DNA of 64,000 nucleotides. Source: Sphingobium sp. (GTDB lineage: Bacteria > Pseudomonadota > Alphaproteobacteria > Sphingomonadales > Sphingomonadaceae). The notes below the pieces were generated by a model. That model saw nothing but the letters and a program-made list of their open reading frames with translations, did no database searches and was not told the origin of the DNA. Below are positions 49,172 through 58,533 of the stretch, piece after piece (the first letter of the stretch is position 1; each line of letters opens with the position of its first letter). The translations under genes and the position numbers were made by a program. Location: assembly GCA_022652485.1 (NCBI GenBank), contig JALCRK010000001.1:62001-126000 (forward strand), in the 5' to 3' direction.

Positions 49172-50365
49172 ATGTCGATCACGCCGCTCATGCCTGTTTA
49201 CCCCCGGTGCGGTGTGCGTCCGGTCCGAGGTGAAGGCTGCTACCTGATCGGCGAGCGCGGTGAGCGCTATCTCGATTTCGCTGCCGGTATCGCGGTGAAC
49301 GCGCTGGGCCATGGCCACCCGCACCTGACGAAAGCGATTCAGGAGCAGGCCGCTACGCTGATGCATGTGTCGAACCTCTATGGCTCGCCGCAGGGCGAGT
49401 CGCTGGCGCAGCGCATTGTTGACAACTGCTTCGCCGATACGGTGTTCTTCACCAACTCGGGCGCCGAGGCGATCGAGTGCGCGATCAAGACCGCGCGCCG
49501 CTATCATTACGTCAACGACAATCCGCACAAGACGAAGCTGATCACCTTCAATAACGCATTCCACGGTCGGACTCTGGGCGCCATCTCCGCGACCAACCAG
49601 CCCAAGATGCGCGATGGGTTCGAGCCACTGCTGCCGGGCTTCGCCTATGCGCCGTTCAACGATCTGGAGGCCGCACTGGCGCTGGTCGATGAAAACACCG
49701 CCGGTTTCCTCGTGGAGACGGTGCAGGGCGAGGGCGGCATGACCGCTGGTACGCTTGAATTCATCCAGGGGCTGCGCAAGGCGTGCGACGAGCATGGCAT
49801 GTTGCTGATTTTGGACGAAATCCAGTGCGGTTATGGCCGGACCGGCAAGTTCTTCGCCTATGAGCATTACGGCATTGTGCCGGATATCATGACGGTGGCG
49901 AAGGGCATCGGCGGTGGTTTCCCGCTGGGCGCGTGCCTCGCGACCGAGGAAGCGGCGAAGGGCATGGTCATCGGCACGCATGGCTCCACTTATGGCGGCA
50001 ATCCGCTGGCGATGGCGGCGGGGCAGGCGATCCTGGATATAATGCTGGAGCCTGGCTTCTTCGATCATGTCGCGGCGATGGGCGAGCGTCTGCGCGGCGC
50101 GTTCGAGCAGCTGCTCCCCAATCATGACGACCTGTTCGAGGAAATCCGCGGCAAGGGGCTGATGCTCGGCATCAAGATGAAAGAACCGGCGGTGAGCCGC
50201 GATTTCGTCGCCCATCTGCGCGACAATCATGGCTTGTTGACGGTCGCTGCGGGAGAAAATGTGTTCCGCGTATTGCCGCCTTTGGTGATCGAGGAAAGCC
50301 ACATCGCCGAGTGCGTCGAGAAGCTCTCTGCCGGCGCGGCGAGCTATAAGGCGCCCACGTCATGA
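49172..50365 (+). CDS. argD: Acetylornithine aminotransferase
   Basis: A 397-residue class III PLP-dependent aminotransferase. It has the family segments [59 protein letters not shown] and the PLP lysine in [14 protein letters not shown]. It converts N-acetylglutamate semialdehyde to N-acetylornithine in arginine synthesis; such enzymes may also act in lysine synthesis. The ATG at 49172 gives the natural start. It overlaps argF by four bases. Confidence 0.93.
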   Translation: MSITPLMPVYPRCGVRPVRGEGCYLIGERGERYLDFAAGIAVNALGHGHPHLTKAIQEQAATLMHVSNLYGSPQGESLAQRIVDNCFADTVFFTNSGAEAIECAIKTARRYHYVNDNPHKTKLITFNNAFHGRTLGAISATNQPKMRDGFEPLLPGFAYAPFNDLEAALALVDENTAGFLVETVQGEGGMTAGTLEFIQGLRKACDEHGMLLILDEIQCGYGRTGKFFAYEHYGIVPDIMTVAKGIGGGFPLGACLATEEAAKGMVIGTHGSTYGGNPLAMAAGQAILDIMLEPGFFDHVAAMGERLRGAFEQLLPNHDDLFEEIRGKGLMLGIKMKEPAVSRDFVAHLRDNHGLLTVAAGENVFRVLPPLVIEESHIAECVEKLSAGAASYKAPTS

Positions 50366-51288
50366 CTCGGCATTTCCTCAATCTCTCGGATGCGGGCGGA
50401 GACGCCATCGCTGCGATGCTGAACGACGCGATCAGCCGCAAGACCGCGCGTGCGGGCAAGCCCAAAGGCACGGCGGATGCGGATGCGCCGCTCGCGGGTC
50501 ATACCCTCGCGATGATCTTCGAGAAGAACTCGACCCGCACCCGCGTGTCGTTCGATATGGCGATGCGGCAACTGGGCGGCACCTCGCTGATCCTCGATGG
50601 CGGCACGTCGCAGCTCGGCCGCGGCGAGACGGTGGCGGATACCGCGCGCGTGCTCAGCCGCATGTGCGACGCGATCATGATCCGCACCGACGATCACTCG
50701 AAGATCGAGGAGATGGCGGCTCACGCCACCGTCCCCGTCATCAACGGCCTCACGGACCTCTCGCACCCGTGCCAGATCATGGCGGATCTGCTGACCGTGA
50801 TCGAGCATGGCCTTGCGCTCCCCGGCAGCCAGTGGGCGTGGCTGGGCGATGGCAACAATGTGCTGCACTCGATCATCGAGGCGGCAGGACTCATGAAGTT
50901 CGACGTGCGCGTCGGTTGCCCGGAGGGTTATGAGCCGAGCCCGCTGTTCATTGCCGAGGCGGTGAAGTTCGGTGCGGCGATCACCTTGAGCCAGGATCCG
51001 CAGGAGGTCGCGCGCGGCGCCGATGTCGTCGTCACCGACACCTGGATCTCGATGGGGCAGGCCCATGCCGAGGAAAAGCTCGCGGCGATGATGCCCTATC
51101 AGGTGACGCCCGAGCTGATGGCGCTGGCCAAGTCCAACGCCAAATTCCTCCACTGTCTCCCCGCCCATCGCGGCGAGGAAGTGGTCGATGCCGTGATCGA
51201 CGGGCCGCAGTCGCTGATCTGGGACGAGGCCGAAAACCGCATCCACGCCCAGAAATCCGTGCTGCTCTGGGCGCTCGGCCGCCTGTAA
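50362..51288 (+). CDS. argF: Ornithine carbamoyltransferase
   Basis: A 308-residue enzyme with the carbamoyl-phosphate motif STRTR (in [19 protein letters not shown]), [16 protein letters not shown] and the ornithine-binding [11 protein letters not shown]. It joins ornithine and carbamoyl phosphate to citrulline. Overlap with argD (ATGA) and the next gene 9 bp away suggest one operon argD-argF-hslO. Confidence 0.96.
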   Translation: MTRHFLNLSDAGGDAIAAMLNDAISRKTARAGKPKGTADADAPLAGHTLAMIFEKNSTRTRVSFDMAMRQLGGTSLILDGGTSQLGRGETVADTARVLSRMCDAIMIRTDDHSKIEEMAAHATVPVINGLTDLSHPCQIMADLLTVIEHGLALPGSQWAWLGDGNNVLHSIIEAAGLMKFDVRVGCPEGYEPSPLFIAEAVKFGAAITLSQDPQEVARGADVVVTDTWISMGQAHAEEKLAAMMPYQVTPELMALAKSNAKFLHCLPAHRGEEVVDAVIDGPQSLIWDEAENRIHAQKSVLLWALGRL

Positions 51289-51297
51289 GCCTGCGCG

Positions 51298-52230
51298 ATG
51301 AGTGAAGCGACGCCTCTCGACAACGCCCTCGGCTTCACCATCCCGTCGCGTCATGTGCGCGGGCGCGTGGTGCGGCTGGGGGATGTGCTGGAGGAAATCC
51401 TCTCCGCCCATGCCTATCCGCCGGCGATCGAGCGGCTGCTGGCGGAGGCGCTGGTGCTCGCCGCGCTGCTCGGCAGCACGCTCAAGAACGAGGCGGGCCA
51501 GCTTACCCTGCAGGCGCAGACCGAGTCCGGCGCGGTTAGCCTGCTGGTGGCGGACTATATGGCCCACCCCGGCGGCGCGGCGGCCTTGCGCGGCTATGTT
51601 CAGTTCGATGCCGACAAGCTCGCCGAGCAGGGGCCGCACCCCACTTTGTTCGGCCTGTTCGGCAAGGGCTATCTCGCCATCACCGTCGATCAGGCGGCGA
51701 GTGGGGGACAAGAGGCGCATCGCTATCAGGGCATCGTGCCGCTGGAGGGAGAGAGCCTCGCCAAGGCGGCGGAGCATTATTTCTTCCAGTCCGAGCAGAT
51801 CCCGAGCTTCGTGCAGATCGACGTGCGGCATAAGACCGGAGAGGGCTGTGTCGCCGGTGGCATCCTTGTCCAGCACTTGCCGGAGGGCGAGGTGGGCCGC
51901 GAGCGGCTCCATGTGCGCCACGATCACCCGGAGTGGGAGCATGTTCAGGCGCTCGCCCACACCATCAACGCGGCGGAACTCACCGATCGCGCGCTCGGCC
52001 TCGACGAGATCGTCTGGCGGCTGTTCCATGAGGAGCAGGAAATCCGCGTGCAGGAAACGAGCGCCCTTTCGCGCGGATGCCGTTGCGACGAGGCGCATAT
52101 CCGCAGTGTAATCGGCCAGTTCCCGGCGGAAGAACGCGTGGAAATGGCGGATGCAGCGGGCAACATCAATGTCGATTGCGCCTTTTGCTCGAAAATCTTC
52201 CCGATCTCGCTGGTCAGCCTCAATAATTAG
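51298..52230 (+). CDS. hslO: Redox-regulated chaperone Hsp33
   Basis: A 310-residue chaperone. The C-terminal zinc-binding cysteines are CRC (in SRGCRCDEAHI) and CAFC (in DCAFCSKIF), which sense oxidation. The domain in front of them matches Hsp33 in length and pattern. It acts as a holdase for oxidised proteins in the cytosol. It ends the argD-argF-hslO unit. Confidence 0.95.
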   Translation: MSEATPLDNALGFTIPSRHVRGRVVRLGDVLEEILSAHAYPPAIERLLAEALVLAALLGSTLKNEAGQLTLQAQTESGAVSLLVADYMAHPGGAAALRGYVQFDADKLAEQGPHPTLFGLFGKGYLAITVDQAASGGQEAHRYQGIVPLEGESLAKAAEHYFFQSEQIPSFVQIDVRHKTGEGCVAGGILVQHLPEGEVGRERLHVRHDHPEWEHVQALAHTINAAELTDRALGLDEIVWRLFHEEQEIRVQETSALSRGCRCDEAHIRSVIGQFPAEERVEMADAAGNINVDCAFCSKIFPISLVSLNN

Positions 52231-52231
52231 A

Positions 52232-52331
52232 GCATCGTGCGCAAAAGTGGGAACCGGTTTTGCGCAAAAAACGATGCGACACCAAAAATATAGAGCGCGC
52301 GTCCTGCGTCAGATTTAACGCAGCGCGCTCT
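52232..52331. repeat. Two adjacent palindromes downstream of hslO
   Basis: GCATCGTGCGCAAAA pairs with TTTTGCGC plus ACGATGC further on (52232-52278), around GTGGGAACCGG, a palindrome type common in alphaproteobacterial intergenic DNA. AGAGCGCGC (52292) pairs with GCGCGCTCT (ending 52331). They may end transcription of hslO. Confidence 0.75.
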
Positions 52332-52354
52332 AGCGCAAACCTCTGTAATCTTCT

Positions 52355-52404
52355 GTCATCCCGGACCCTTCGGCACAGCTCAGGGCAGGCTTGACCCGGG
52401 ATCC
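52355..52404. repeat. REP-like element (GTCATCCCGGA / GACCCGGGATC)
   Basis: GTCATCCCGGACCC is followed by TTGACCCGGGATCCGG, a repeat style frequent in Sphingomonadaceae. It lies between hslO and the exported hypothetical protein. The rest of the 230-bp interval up to 52564 shows nothing else clear. Confidence 0.6.
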
Positions 52405-52563
52405 GGATTGACTGGGTGCGCGATTTCCCTCGGCTTCACATCTTGGCAATTGTCATATTAACCATGATTGTTCGGCGGCCATCCCTGTTTTTGCCTTAAT
52501 TGCGCATTATCTCTTTTGGCAGAGGGGATGATTGCCCGGCCGCGCGGCGGCTGGGGCGGGGCG

Positions 52564-53013
52564 ATGCGCAAGGTAGGCATGATGCTGCATAAGGTTTTGC
52601 GTCCGGTATTCTGGGCCGGTCTTTCAGTCTGGGCGGGGGCGGCATGTGCCGTGTCTCCGGGCGGTTCTGCACCATCCTCCGGGCGCCTCACCGCGCTGCG
52701 CCAGCTCGAAAAAGGCCAGTGGGAATTGCGCGAACGCGGTGCTCGCCCGGTTGCCGCGCCGCAGCGCATCTGCGTCGGCGATCCGGCCCAGCTGTTGCAG
52801 GTCAAGCACAGGGATGGTGGATGCAGCCGCTTTGTCGTCGCCGATACCGCCCAGCGCACCGTCGTCACCTATCAGTGCGACGGCCGCGGCAATGGCCGCA
52901 CGGACCTCCGCGTGGAAACGCCGCGTCTGGTCCAGATCGACTCGCAGGGCGTGATAGACGGCGCACCGTTTGCGGTGTCGATCGAGGGGCGGCGTACGGG
53001 GGAGTGCCCTTAG
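52564..53013 (+). CDS. Exported protein of unknown function (DUF3617-like)
   Basis: A 149-residue protein with a signal peptide (hydrophobic VFWAGLSVWAGAACA). The mature part has LEKGQWELRERG, RICVGDPAQLLQVKH, CSRFVVADTAQRTVVTYQCDGRGNGRTDLRVETPRLVQIDSQGV. The start of the mature part, GQWEL, and the four cysteines resemble DUF3617 proteins. The ATG at 52564 follows a GGGGCGGGG run; ATGs at 52579 and 52582 are alternatives. Function unknown. Confidence 0.7.
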   Translation: MRKVGMMLHKVLRPVFWAGLSVWAGAACAVSPGGSAPSSGRLTALRQLEKGQWELRERGARPVAAPQRICVGDPAQLLQVKHRDGGCSRFVVADTAQRTVVTYQCDGRGNGRTDLRVETPRLVQIDSQGVIDGAPFAVSIEGRRTGECP

Positions 53014-53065
53014 GGTTGCGTTGAAAGCCGACTGTCGGGACGCGACGACATTGCGGACGCTTTTT

Positions 53066-53581
53066 CTAGGGAGTAACGGTGTATCCCTCGGCCGGGTTTA
53101 TCCACTTTACCAATACGTCTTGGTCCGGCCGGTAGGTTCCAGCAATAGATATTTTTGCGGTGAAGTCCGATCCTTTCGGTTCGTATTTTGTACAGATTTC
53201 CTTATCTGACATCGGTATCATTGCTGAAGCTACTCGCTCCAAGATTGGCTTAGCTTTTTCAGCGTCAACTATCACACCGTTGACGCGCAATATGCCGGCC
53301 AGCGCGTCTTCGCCCCTAATGAAACCACAGACTGCACCTTCCTTGATAGTAACGGGAGAATGGGTTTCCAATGCCGCACTTGCAGATAGTGGGATAATTG
53401 CCTTGTTATCGTAAGCCTTCAGTCCCGCTTGCTGATAAGAAGCAATCGACTGGCACGTCCTCTGTTCGACATTTGGTCGGTAGCATTGGAGTTGCCCCTT
53501 CTCCGCCATTGCCAAGGGATTAGCTGTATCAACAGCACTTGATGCCCCCATTGCAGCAACAACGAATATTCCGCTCAACAT
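53066..53581 (-). CDS. Exported hypothetical protein, atypical base composition
   Basis: A 171-residue protein with an N-terminal signal-like stretch (LSGIFVVAAMGASSAVDTA). It has four cysteines in the mature part (CYRPN, RTCQS, GAVCGF, KEICT). I do not recognise it. The gene is richer in A+T and in rare codons than its neighbours, which suggests recent gain. It is flanked by an exported protein gene and queC, convergent with the former. Confidence 0.65.
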   Translation of the reverse strand: MLSGIFVVAAMGASSAVDTANPLAMAEKGQLQCYRPNVEQRTCQSIASYQQAGLKAYDNKAIIPLSASAALETHSPVTIKEGAVCGFIRGEDALAGILRVNGVIVDAEKAKPILERVASAMIPMSDKEICTKYEPKGSDFTAKISIAGTYRPDQDVLVKWINPAEGYTVTP

Positions 53582-53711
53582 AATCCCTCCATAATCAGAT
53601 TTAGGGTATCACGCCGAATGTCCGCTTCCCACAACATTCCTGCCATTAGCCTCAAAAGCAAAATTCCCAACCGGCTTGCACCATCCGTCCACTCCGCCTA
53701 ACGCGCGGAGC

Positions 53712-54407
53712 ATGACCGACGTACACTCCCCCAAGGCCGTAGTCCTGCTCTCCGGCGGGCTGGACAGCTTCGTTGCCGCAGCATTGGCGCGCGAGACGGG
53801 GCTGGAGCTGTATGCGCTCACCATCGACTATAACCAGCGCCACAAGGTCGAGCTGGACTCCGCCCGCCGCATCGCCGCGACGCTGGGCGTCGCGCGCCAT
53901 GTCGTGCTGCCGCTTGATCTCACCGCGTTCGGCGGCTCGGCGCTCACCGCCGACATCGCCGTGCCCAAGGATGGCGTCGGCGCGAGCGGGGAGGGTGGCA
54001 TCCCGATCACCTATGTCCCCGCGCGCAACACCATCTTTCTGTCGCTGACCCTCGGCTTCGCGGAAGTCGTCGGCGCGCAGGACATCTTCATCGGCGTCAA
54101 CGCGCTCGATTATTCGGGCTATCCCGATTGCCGCCCGGAGTTCATCGAAGCCTTCGCGAACATGGCCGCGCTGGCTACCAAGCAGGGCGTCGAGGGCGCG
54201 CCGGTGCGGATCAACACACCGCTCCAGTTCATGACCAAGGCGGACATCGCACGCGAGGCGGCGCGGCTGGGTCTGGATGCGGGATTGAGCTGGTCTTGCT
54301 ATGATCCGACGCCGGACGGTAAGCATTGCGGGCAGTGCGACTCATGCCGCCTGCGCGCCAAGGGCTTTGGCGAGGCCGGGTTGCCGGACCCGACGGTATA
54401 CGCATGA
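53712..54407 (+). CDS. queC: 7-cyano-7-deazaguanine synthase QueC
   Basis: A 231-residue ATP-dependent enzyme of queuosine synthesis. It has the PP-loop SGGLDS (residues 14-19) and the zinc-binding C-terminal cysteines [17 protein letters not shown]. It converts 7-carboxy-7-deazaguanine to preQ0. The ATG at 53712 gives the natural start. The partner enzyme queE is 143 bp downstream. Confidence 0.95.
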   Translation: MTDVHSPKAVVLLSGGLDSFVAAALARETGLELYALTIDYNQRHKVELDSARRIAATLGVARHVVLPLDLTAFGGSALTADIAVPKDGVGASGEGGIPITYVPARNTIFLSLTLGFAEVVGAQDIFIGVNALDYSGYPDCRPEFIEAFANMAALATKQGVEGAPVRINTPLQFMTKADIAREAARLGLDAGLSWSCYDPTPDGKHCGQCDSCRLRAKGFGEAGLPDPTVYA

Positions 54408-54425
54408 TGAGTTTAGGTTACTGTG

Positions 54426-54494
54426 CCAGCCCGCTCCCCCTCCCAACCACCCGACAGGGTATCTTATGGGTGGTTGGGAGGGGGAGCGGGCTGG
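54426..54494. repeat. Long perfect palindrome (27-bp arms) between queC and queE
   Basis: Positions 54426-54452 are fully complementary to 54468-54494, around a 15-base loop (ACAGGGTATCTTAT region). The arms are C/T-rich on one side and G/A-rich on the other (CCCTCCCAACCACCC core). A degenerate relative lies at 24220-24279. It could make a very stable RNA hairpin or be a mobile palindrome. Confidence 0.85.
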
Positions 54495-54502
54495 TGCGGC
54501 CC

Positions 54503-54536
54503 ATCCGAAACGCTGCGAAGCAAGCGCGTTTCGGAT
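54503..54536. repeat. Inverted repeat ATCCGAAACGC/GCGTTTCGGAT upstream of queE
   Basis: 11-bp arms at 54503-54513 and 54526-54536. Shares its arm sequence with the repeat after flhB at 46271-46303. Confidence 0.7.
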
Positions 54537-54549
54537 CAGGAATTAAACC

Positions 54550-55197
54550 ATGACTTACGCGGTAAAAGAGATGTTCCTCACCCTTCAGGGCGAGGGCGCG
54601 CGGGCGGGGCGGCGCGCGGTGTTCGTGCGTTTTGCGGGGTGCAATCTTTGGTCCGGGCGGGAGCAGGACCGAGCAAGCGCTGTCTGCCGCTTCTGCGACA
54701 CCGATTTCGTCGGCACCGATGGCATCGGTGGCGGCAAGTTTGCGCGAGGAGACGCGCTGGTCGCGGCGGCGGCGGCGCTATGGGGCGAGGGGAAGGACAT
54801 GCGCTATGTCGTCCTTACCGGCGGCGAGCCGATGTTGCAGGTCGACGATGCGCTGGTCGATGCGCTGCATGAGGCGGGGTTCGAGATTGCGATCGAGACC
54901 AACGGCACCCTGCCTGTGCACCCCGGCATAGACTGGGTATGTGTCAGCCCGAAGATGGGCAGCGAGGTGGTGCAGCGGGAAGGAAACGAGCTCAAGTTCG
55001 TGGTGCCGCAACCGGGGTATGAAACTTCATCTAACTATCTGGAAAATATGGAAAGTTGGAACTTCGCGAACCTGCTCGTACAACCCAACGACAATCTCAA
55101 CAAGGCAGCCAATATGCAGGCTTGTATTGACCTCGTGATGGCCCGTCCGAAATGGCGTCTCAGCCTCCAGACTCACAAGCTGCTGGGCCTGCAATAA
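54550..55197 (+). CDS. queE: 7-carboxy-7-deazaguanine synthase QueE
   Basis: A 215-residue radical SAM enzyme of queuosine synthesis. The iron-sulfur cluster motif is C-x14-C-x2-C (in FAGCNLWSGREQ...CRFCDTDF), the variant form known from Burkholderia QueE rather than the usual CX3CX2C. Substrate segments such as MFLTLQGEG and VLTGGEPMLQ follow. It makes CDG from 6-carboxytetrahydropterin. It lies 143 bp after queC. Confidence 0.94.
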   Translation: MTYAVKEMFLTLQGEGARAGRRAVFVRFAGCNLWSGREQDRASAVCRFCDTDFVGTDGIGGGKFARGDALVAAAAALWGEGKDMRYVVLTGGEPMLQVDDALVDALHEAGFEIAIETNGTLPVHPGIDWVCVSPKMGSEVVQREGNELKFVVPQPGYETSSNYLENMESWNFANLLVQPNDNLNKAANMQACIDLVMARPKWRLSLQTHKLLGLQ

Positions 55198-55204
55198 CCC
55201 CGCT

Positions 55205-55510
55205 TTACTGATCCGCGACCACTTCTTCCTGCGCCGGGGCGGCGGTGTTACTCGCCTGCTTGTCGCTGGCGTTGCCTGCCGGGGAGGCGGCGGGTGCCGC
55301 ATTGGTGAGCGCAACTGCTGGGGTCTCGGTCTGCACCCCGTCAAGGTCGGTCATCCCGTCATTGATCGTGCCATCGGCCTTTTCGAGATCGGAAAGATGC
55401 GCCTGCGTGCTGTTGCCTGCCGACTTACCGCCGCATCCGCCCAGCAAGAGGCTGGCCACCAATGCTGCGGCAAGCGGCGCGAGGCGCAGGCGGGCAGGGT
55501 GGACAGGCAT
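55205..55510 (-). CDS. Small lipoprotein of unknown function
   Basis: A 101-residue protein with a lipobox: LAALVASLLLGGCGGKS, with Cys at residue 23. The mature part is Ala/Asn/Thr-rich with ADGTINDGMTDLDGVQTE. A GGAG precedes the ATG at 55510. The longer frame reading upstream is a shadow of lipB. It is convergent with queE. Function unknown. Confidence 0.7.
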   Translation of the reverse strand: MPVHPARLRLAPLAAALVASLLLGGCGGKSAGNSTQAHLSDLEKADGTINDGMTDLDGVQTETPAVALTNAAPAASPAGNASDKQASNTAAPAQEEVVADQ

Positions 55511-55566
55511 GGTCGTCTCCTCAAAGAATATTCTACCTGCTTCCCTAGCGGCGCGGCGCGCCTCGC

Positions 55567-56250
55567 TCAAGCAGAACAGGCGGGTTGCGCGGGGCATTTG
55601 CGCTGCGAGGCCAGAAAGGCGGGGAAATGGGCGCGGAGGGCCGCATCGAAATCTGGCATAGAGGCCGTTATCCCCAGCGCCGCGAGGCTGGTGACCGGAT
55701 ATTCGCTGATCCCGCACGGCACGATTCCGGAGAAGTGGGTCAGGTCCGGGTCGATGTTGACGGAGAAGCCGTGCAGCGTCACCCATCGGCGGACCCGGAC
55801 ACCGATCGCACCGATCTTGGCCTCGCGTCCCTCGCGATTATCGGTCCAGATGCCGATGCGCCCTTCCGCCCGGCGGGCGCTGACGCCGAAATCGCCGAGC
55901 GCGGCGATTACCCAGCCTTCCAGATTATGCACGAAATTGCGGATGTCCTTGCCCCGGCGGCTTAGATCAAGGCTGAGATAGCCCACCCGCTGCCCTGGCC
56001 CGTGATAGGTGTAGCGCCCCCCGCGCCCGGCATCATAGACCGGAAAACGCGGGTCGAGCAGCTCGGCGGAGTCCGCGCTGGTCCCTGCGGTGTAGAGTGG
56101 GGGATGCTCCAGCAGCCACACTCGTTCGCTCGCTTCGCCCGCCGTGATAGCGGCGGCGCGTGCCTCCATATCCGCCAACGCCTCGGGGTAGGGCGTGGGT
56201 TCGGCGTCAATGCGCCATTCTACCGGATTATCGTTTTGATCGTGCCGCAT
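55567..56250 (-). CDS. lipB: Octanoyltransferase LipB
   Basis: A 227-residue enzyme that moves octanoyl from acyl carrier protein to lipoyl domains. It has [15 protein letters not shown], the catalytic Lys in [12 protein letters not shown] and Cys in IVPCGI. The ATG at 56250 is chosen; the frame also opens at 56277. It is divergent from the membrane protein gene and 56 bp upstream of the lipoprotein gene. Confidence 0.94.
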   Translation of the reverse strand: MRHDQNDNPVEWRIDAEPTPYPEALADMEARAAAITAGEASERVWLLEHPPLYTAGTSADSAELLDPRFPVYDAGRGGRYTYHGPGQRVGYLSLDLSRRGKDIRNFVHNLEGWVIAALGDFGVSARRAEGRIGIWTDNREGREAKIGAIGVRVRRWVTLHGFSVNIDPDLTHFSGIVPCGISEYPVTSLAALGITASMPDFDAALRAHFPAFLASQRKCPAQPACSA

Positions 56251-56330
56251 GGCTTTTCTTGACTTGAATTGCTGCACCCATCAAGAGGATGTTGAGGCGG
56301 ACGAGGGGCTGCAACGGAGAATTTGTCGGG

Positions 56331-57080
56331 ATGAAGCCTTTTTCCCTGAGTGTTGCCTGGCTTGAGACGCTTGCGTTTGTGAAGCGCGAGGGCGGACTGG
56401 TTTTTCCGGTCGTCCTCCTTTTCATAGCCATCCCGCTGGCGTTGATCATGCATGTGATCCCCGACGATATGCGCCAGATGACGCCCGGCGCGGGGGCGCC
56501 CAATGTAAGCCTTCCGCCTTATGCGATGGTGGTTATCCCCTTTGCGCTGTTCTTCGTTCTGGGGGGCACGCTGAGTTGCTATGCGCTGGCACTCAAGCCC
56601 GGTATCAGCCTCAGGGAAGCGCTGTTTCTGGGGTTCCGCAGAATTCCCCATGCATTTTCGGCATCGGTACTCATCGGTGTGGCGCTCGCGATCCCGATGC
56701 TGTTGGTGGGCTCGTTGTCTCCGGCCATCGCCAGTCTCTATATCACCGGCGCGACCATATTTTTCTCCGTCAAATTTCTGTTTCTCAACGCTGTCATCGT
56801 CGACCGCATGGCCGGGCCGATAGCCGCGATCCGGCAGTCATGGGTAATGGCGCGCGGCAATGCTGCAAGGCTGTTGTTGTTGATTGTCGCGATGACGATT
56901 CCGATCATGCTGGCACAGGTGACGGCGGGGATTTTGTTTGGATTGATAGGCTTTGCGGTGGGGGGCGCGGAAGCCGGTCGCCAGATCAGCGATTTTGCCG
57001 GCGCGGTGATGCTTTCCCTCGGGCAGCTGTTCATTATCGTCGTGACAACGCGCCTCTACCGGCAGCACGCCCTCGGCTGA
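56331..57080 (+). CDS. Integral membrane protein, unknown function
   Basis: A 249-residue protein with about six hydrophobic segments and no catalytic motif that I recognise. The central segment WVMARGNAARLLLLIVAMTIPIMLAQV resembles the membrane domains of glycerophosphodiester phosphodiesterase-like and DUF975-like proteins. The ATG at 56331 follows GGAGAATTTGTCGGG. It is convergent with the GNAT gene, with adjacent stops. Confidence 0.65.
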   Translation: MKPFSLSVAWLETLAFVKREGGLVFPVVLLFIAIPLALIMHVIPDDMRQMTPGAGAPNVSLPPYAMVVIPFALFFVLGGTLSCYALALKPGISLREALFLGFRRIPHAFSASVLIGVALAIPMLLVGSLSPAIASLYITGATIFFSVKFLFLNAVIVDRMAGPIAAIRQSWVMARGNAARLLLLIVAMTIPIMLAQVTAGILFGLIGFAVGGAEAGRQISDFAGAVMLSLGQLFIIVVTTRLYRQHALG

Positions 57081-57665
57081 TCATCGGATTATGGGCACAT
57101 GCGGCGCCGCGCCCGCGGGCAACAAGCCGTTCACCCGTGGATCGGGAAAGATCTCGATCGATCTCAGGACCGGTTCGAAACCCGCCTTCATATAGTATGC
57201 GATCGAGCGCGGATCGTCGAGGCTGGATGTCTTTACCGTAAGGCGCATCACGTCCTTGCGCCACCCCAGAGCAAGCGCCTGGGCCATGAGCCACTGGCCC
57301 AGCCCCTGGCCTGTGAGCTGCGGAACGAGCCCCAAAAATGCGATGGTGCAGGAGCCGGGGGCACGGAAATCCAGCTCCAATATTCCCACTTCGATCCCCT
57401 TGGGATCCTGAACCGCATACACTTCCACCAGAGGATCATGGACGACGGCTTTCAGCTCGGACTCGTCCAGAACGAGCCGCGAGAACCACAGCCAGTGTTC
57501 CCCCACGCGACGGAACAGGATGCGATATTTGTCCGTATCCGGCATATGCCAGCGTGTCAGCCTCAGCGGGCTGGCCACAAGCGGCTTGGGTTTTGGGCGC
57601 TGGGACATTTCCAGTCGGGTTACGATCGCCGCCACTTCTCCGGCCTTGAGCGGAAATGTACCCAC
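57081..57665 (-). CDS. GNAT family N-acetyltransferase
   Basis: A 194-residue protein with a GNAT fold: IEVGILELDFRAPGSCTIAFLGLVPQLTGQGLGQWLMAQAL holds the acetyl-CoA loop (QLTGQGLG), then RSIAYYMKAGFEPV. The start GTG at 57665 has GGAG eight bases upstream and lies only 4 bp after hemF, so the two are co-transcribed. The acceptor is unknown. Confidence 0.78.
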   Translation of the reverse strand: MGTFPLKAGEVAAIVTRLEMSQRPKPKPLVASPLRLTRWHMPDTDKYRILFRRVGEHWLWFSRLVLDESELKAVVHDPLVEVYAVQDPKGIEVGILELDFRAPGSCTIAFLGLVPQLTGQGLGQWLMAQALALGWRKDVMRLTVKTSSLDDPRSIAYYMKAGFEPVLRSIEIFPDPRVNGLLPAGAAPHVPIIR

Positions 57666-57669
57666 CGTT

Positions 57670-58533
57670 TCAGCTCCAGGTAGCCAACGGCGGAAGGCTC
57701 ATCAGGATCGCGTCGATGTTGCCGCCGGTCTTGAGGCCGAACAAGGTGCCGCGATCATAGACCAGGTTGAATTCCGCGTAGCGCCCGCGCCACTCGAGCT
57801 GGCGCGCCTTGTCGGAGTCGCTCCAGGCATGATCCATCCTGCGGCGCACGATGGGAGGGAAGGCGGCAAGAAAGGCTTCGCCCACCGCGCGGGTAAAGGC
57901 GAAATGGGCATCGAACGCGGCGTCGTCCGTGCATTCGAGATGATCGTAGAATATCCCTCCGACGCCGCGATGCACCTTGCGATGAGGGATATAGAAATAG
58001 TCGTCGGCCCATTTCTTGAAGCGGTCGTAATAAGTGGAGTGGTGATTGTCGCAGGCCGCGCGCAATTCTGCGTGGAAGTCCGACGTATCCTGATCATAGG
58101 GAATTGGCGGATTGAGATCCGCCCCTCCACCGAACCAGCGCTTGGTCGTTACCAGGAACCGGGTATTCATATGAACGGCGGGGACGTGCGGATTGGCCAT
58201 GTGCGCGACAAGGCTGATGCCGGTGGCAAAGAAATCAGGCGCGTCTTCGGTTGCTCCGTTGATTGTCCGGGCGAACTCCGGCGCAAAGGCTCCGCCCACG
58301 GTCGAGACATTGACGCCGACCTTCTCGAACACCTTGCCTTTCATGACTCCGCGCACGCCACCACCGCCCGCTCCTGGCTCCAGTCCCTCCGCTTCCCTGT
58401 CCCAGGGCGAATAGAGGAATGTCGCGCCGCTGCCCGCCTCACGCTCTATCGCCTCAAATTCCGCGCAGATGCGATCGCGCAGGGATTCAAACCAGGTTCT
58501 GGCGGCCTGTTGATGTGGGTCGAGGGGCTTCAT
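57670..58533 (-). CDS. hemF: Coproporphyrinogen-III oxidase, aerobic
   Basis: A 287-residue oxygen-dependent enzyme of haem synthesis. It has GGGGVRGVMKGKVFEKVGVNVS, AVHMNTRFL, FGGGADLNPPIPYDQD and EFNLVYDRGTLFGLKTGGNIDAILMSLPP, the HemF signatures. It acts in the cytosol. It overlaps trmL by four bases upstream and sits 4 bp from the GNAT gene downstream. Confidence 0.97.
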   Translation of the reverse strand: MKPLDPHQQAARTWFESLRDRICAEFEAIEREAGSGATFLYSPWDREAEGLEPGAGGGGVRGVMKGKVFEKVGVNVSTVGGAFAPEFARTINGATEDAPDFFATGISLVAHMANPHVPAVHMNTRFLVTTKRWFGGGADLNPPIPYDQDTSDFHAELRAACDNHHSTYYDRFKKWADDYFYIPHRKVHRGVGGIFYDHLECTDDAAFDAHFAFTRAVGEAFLAAFPPIVRRRMDHAWSDSDKARQLEWRGRYAEFNLVYDRGTLFGLKTGGNIDAILMSLPPLATWS

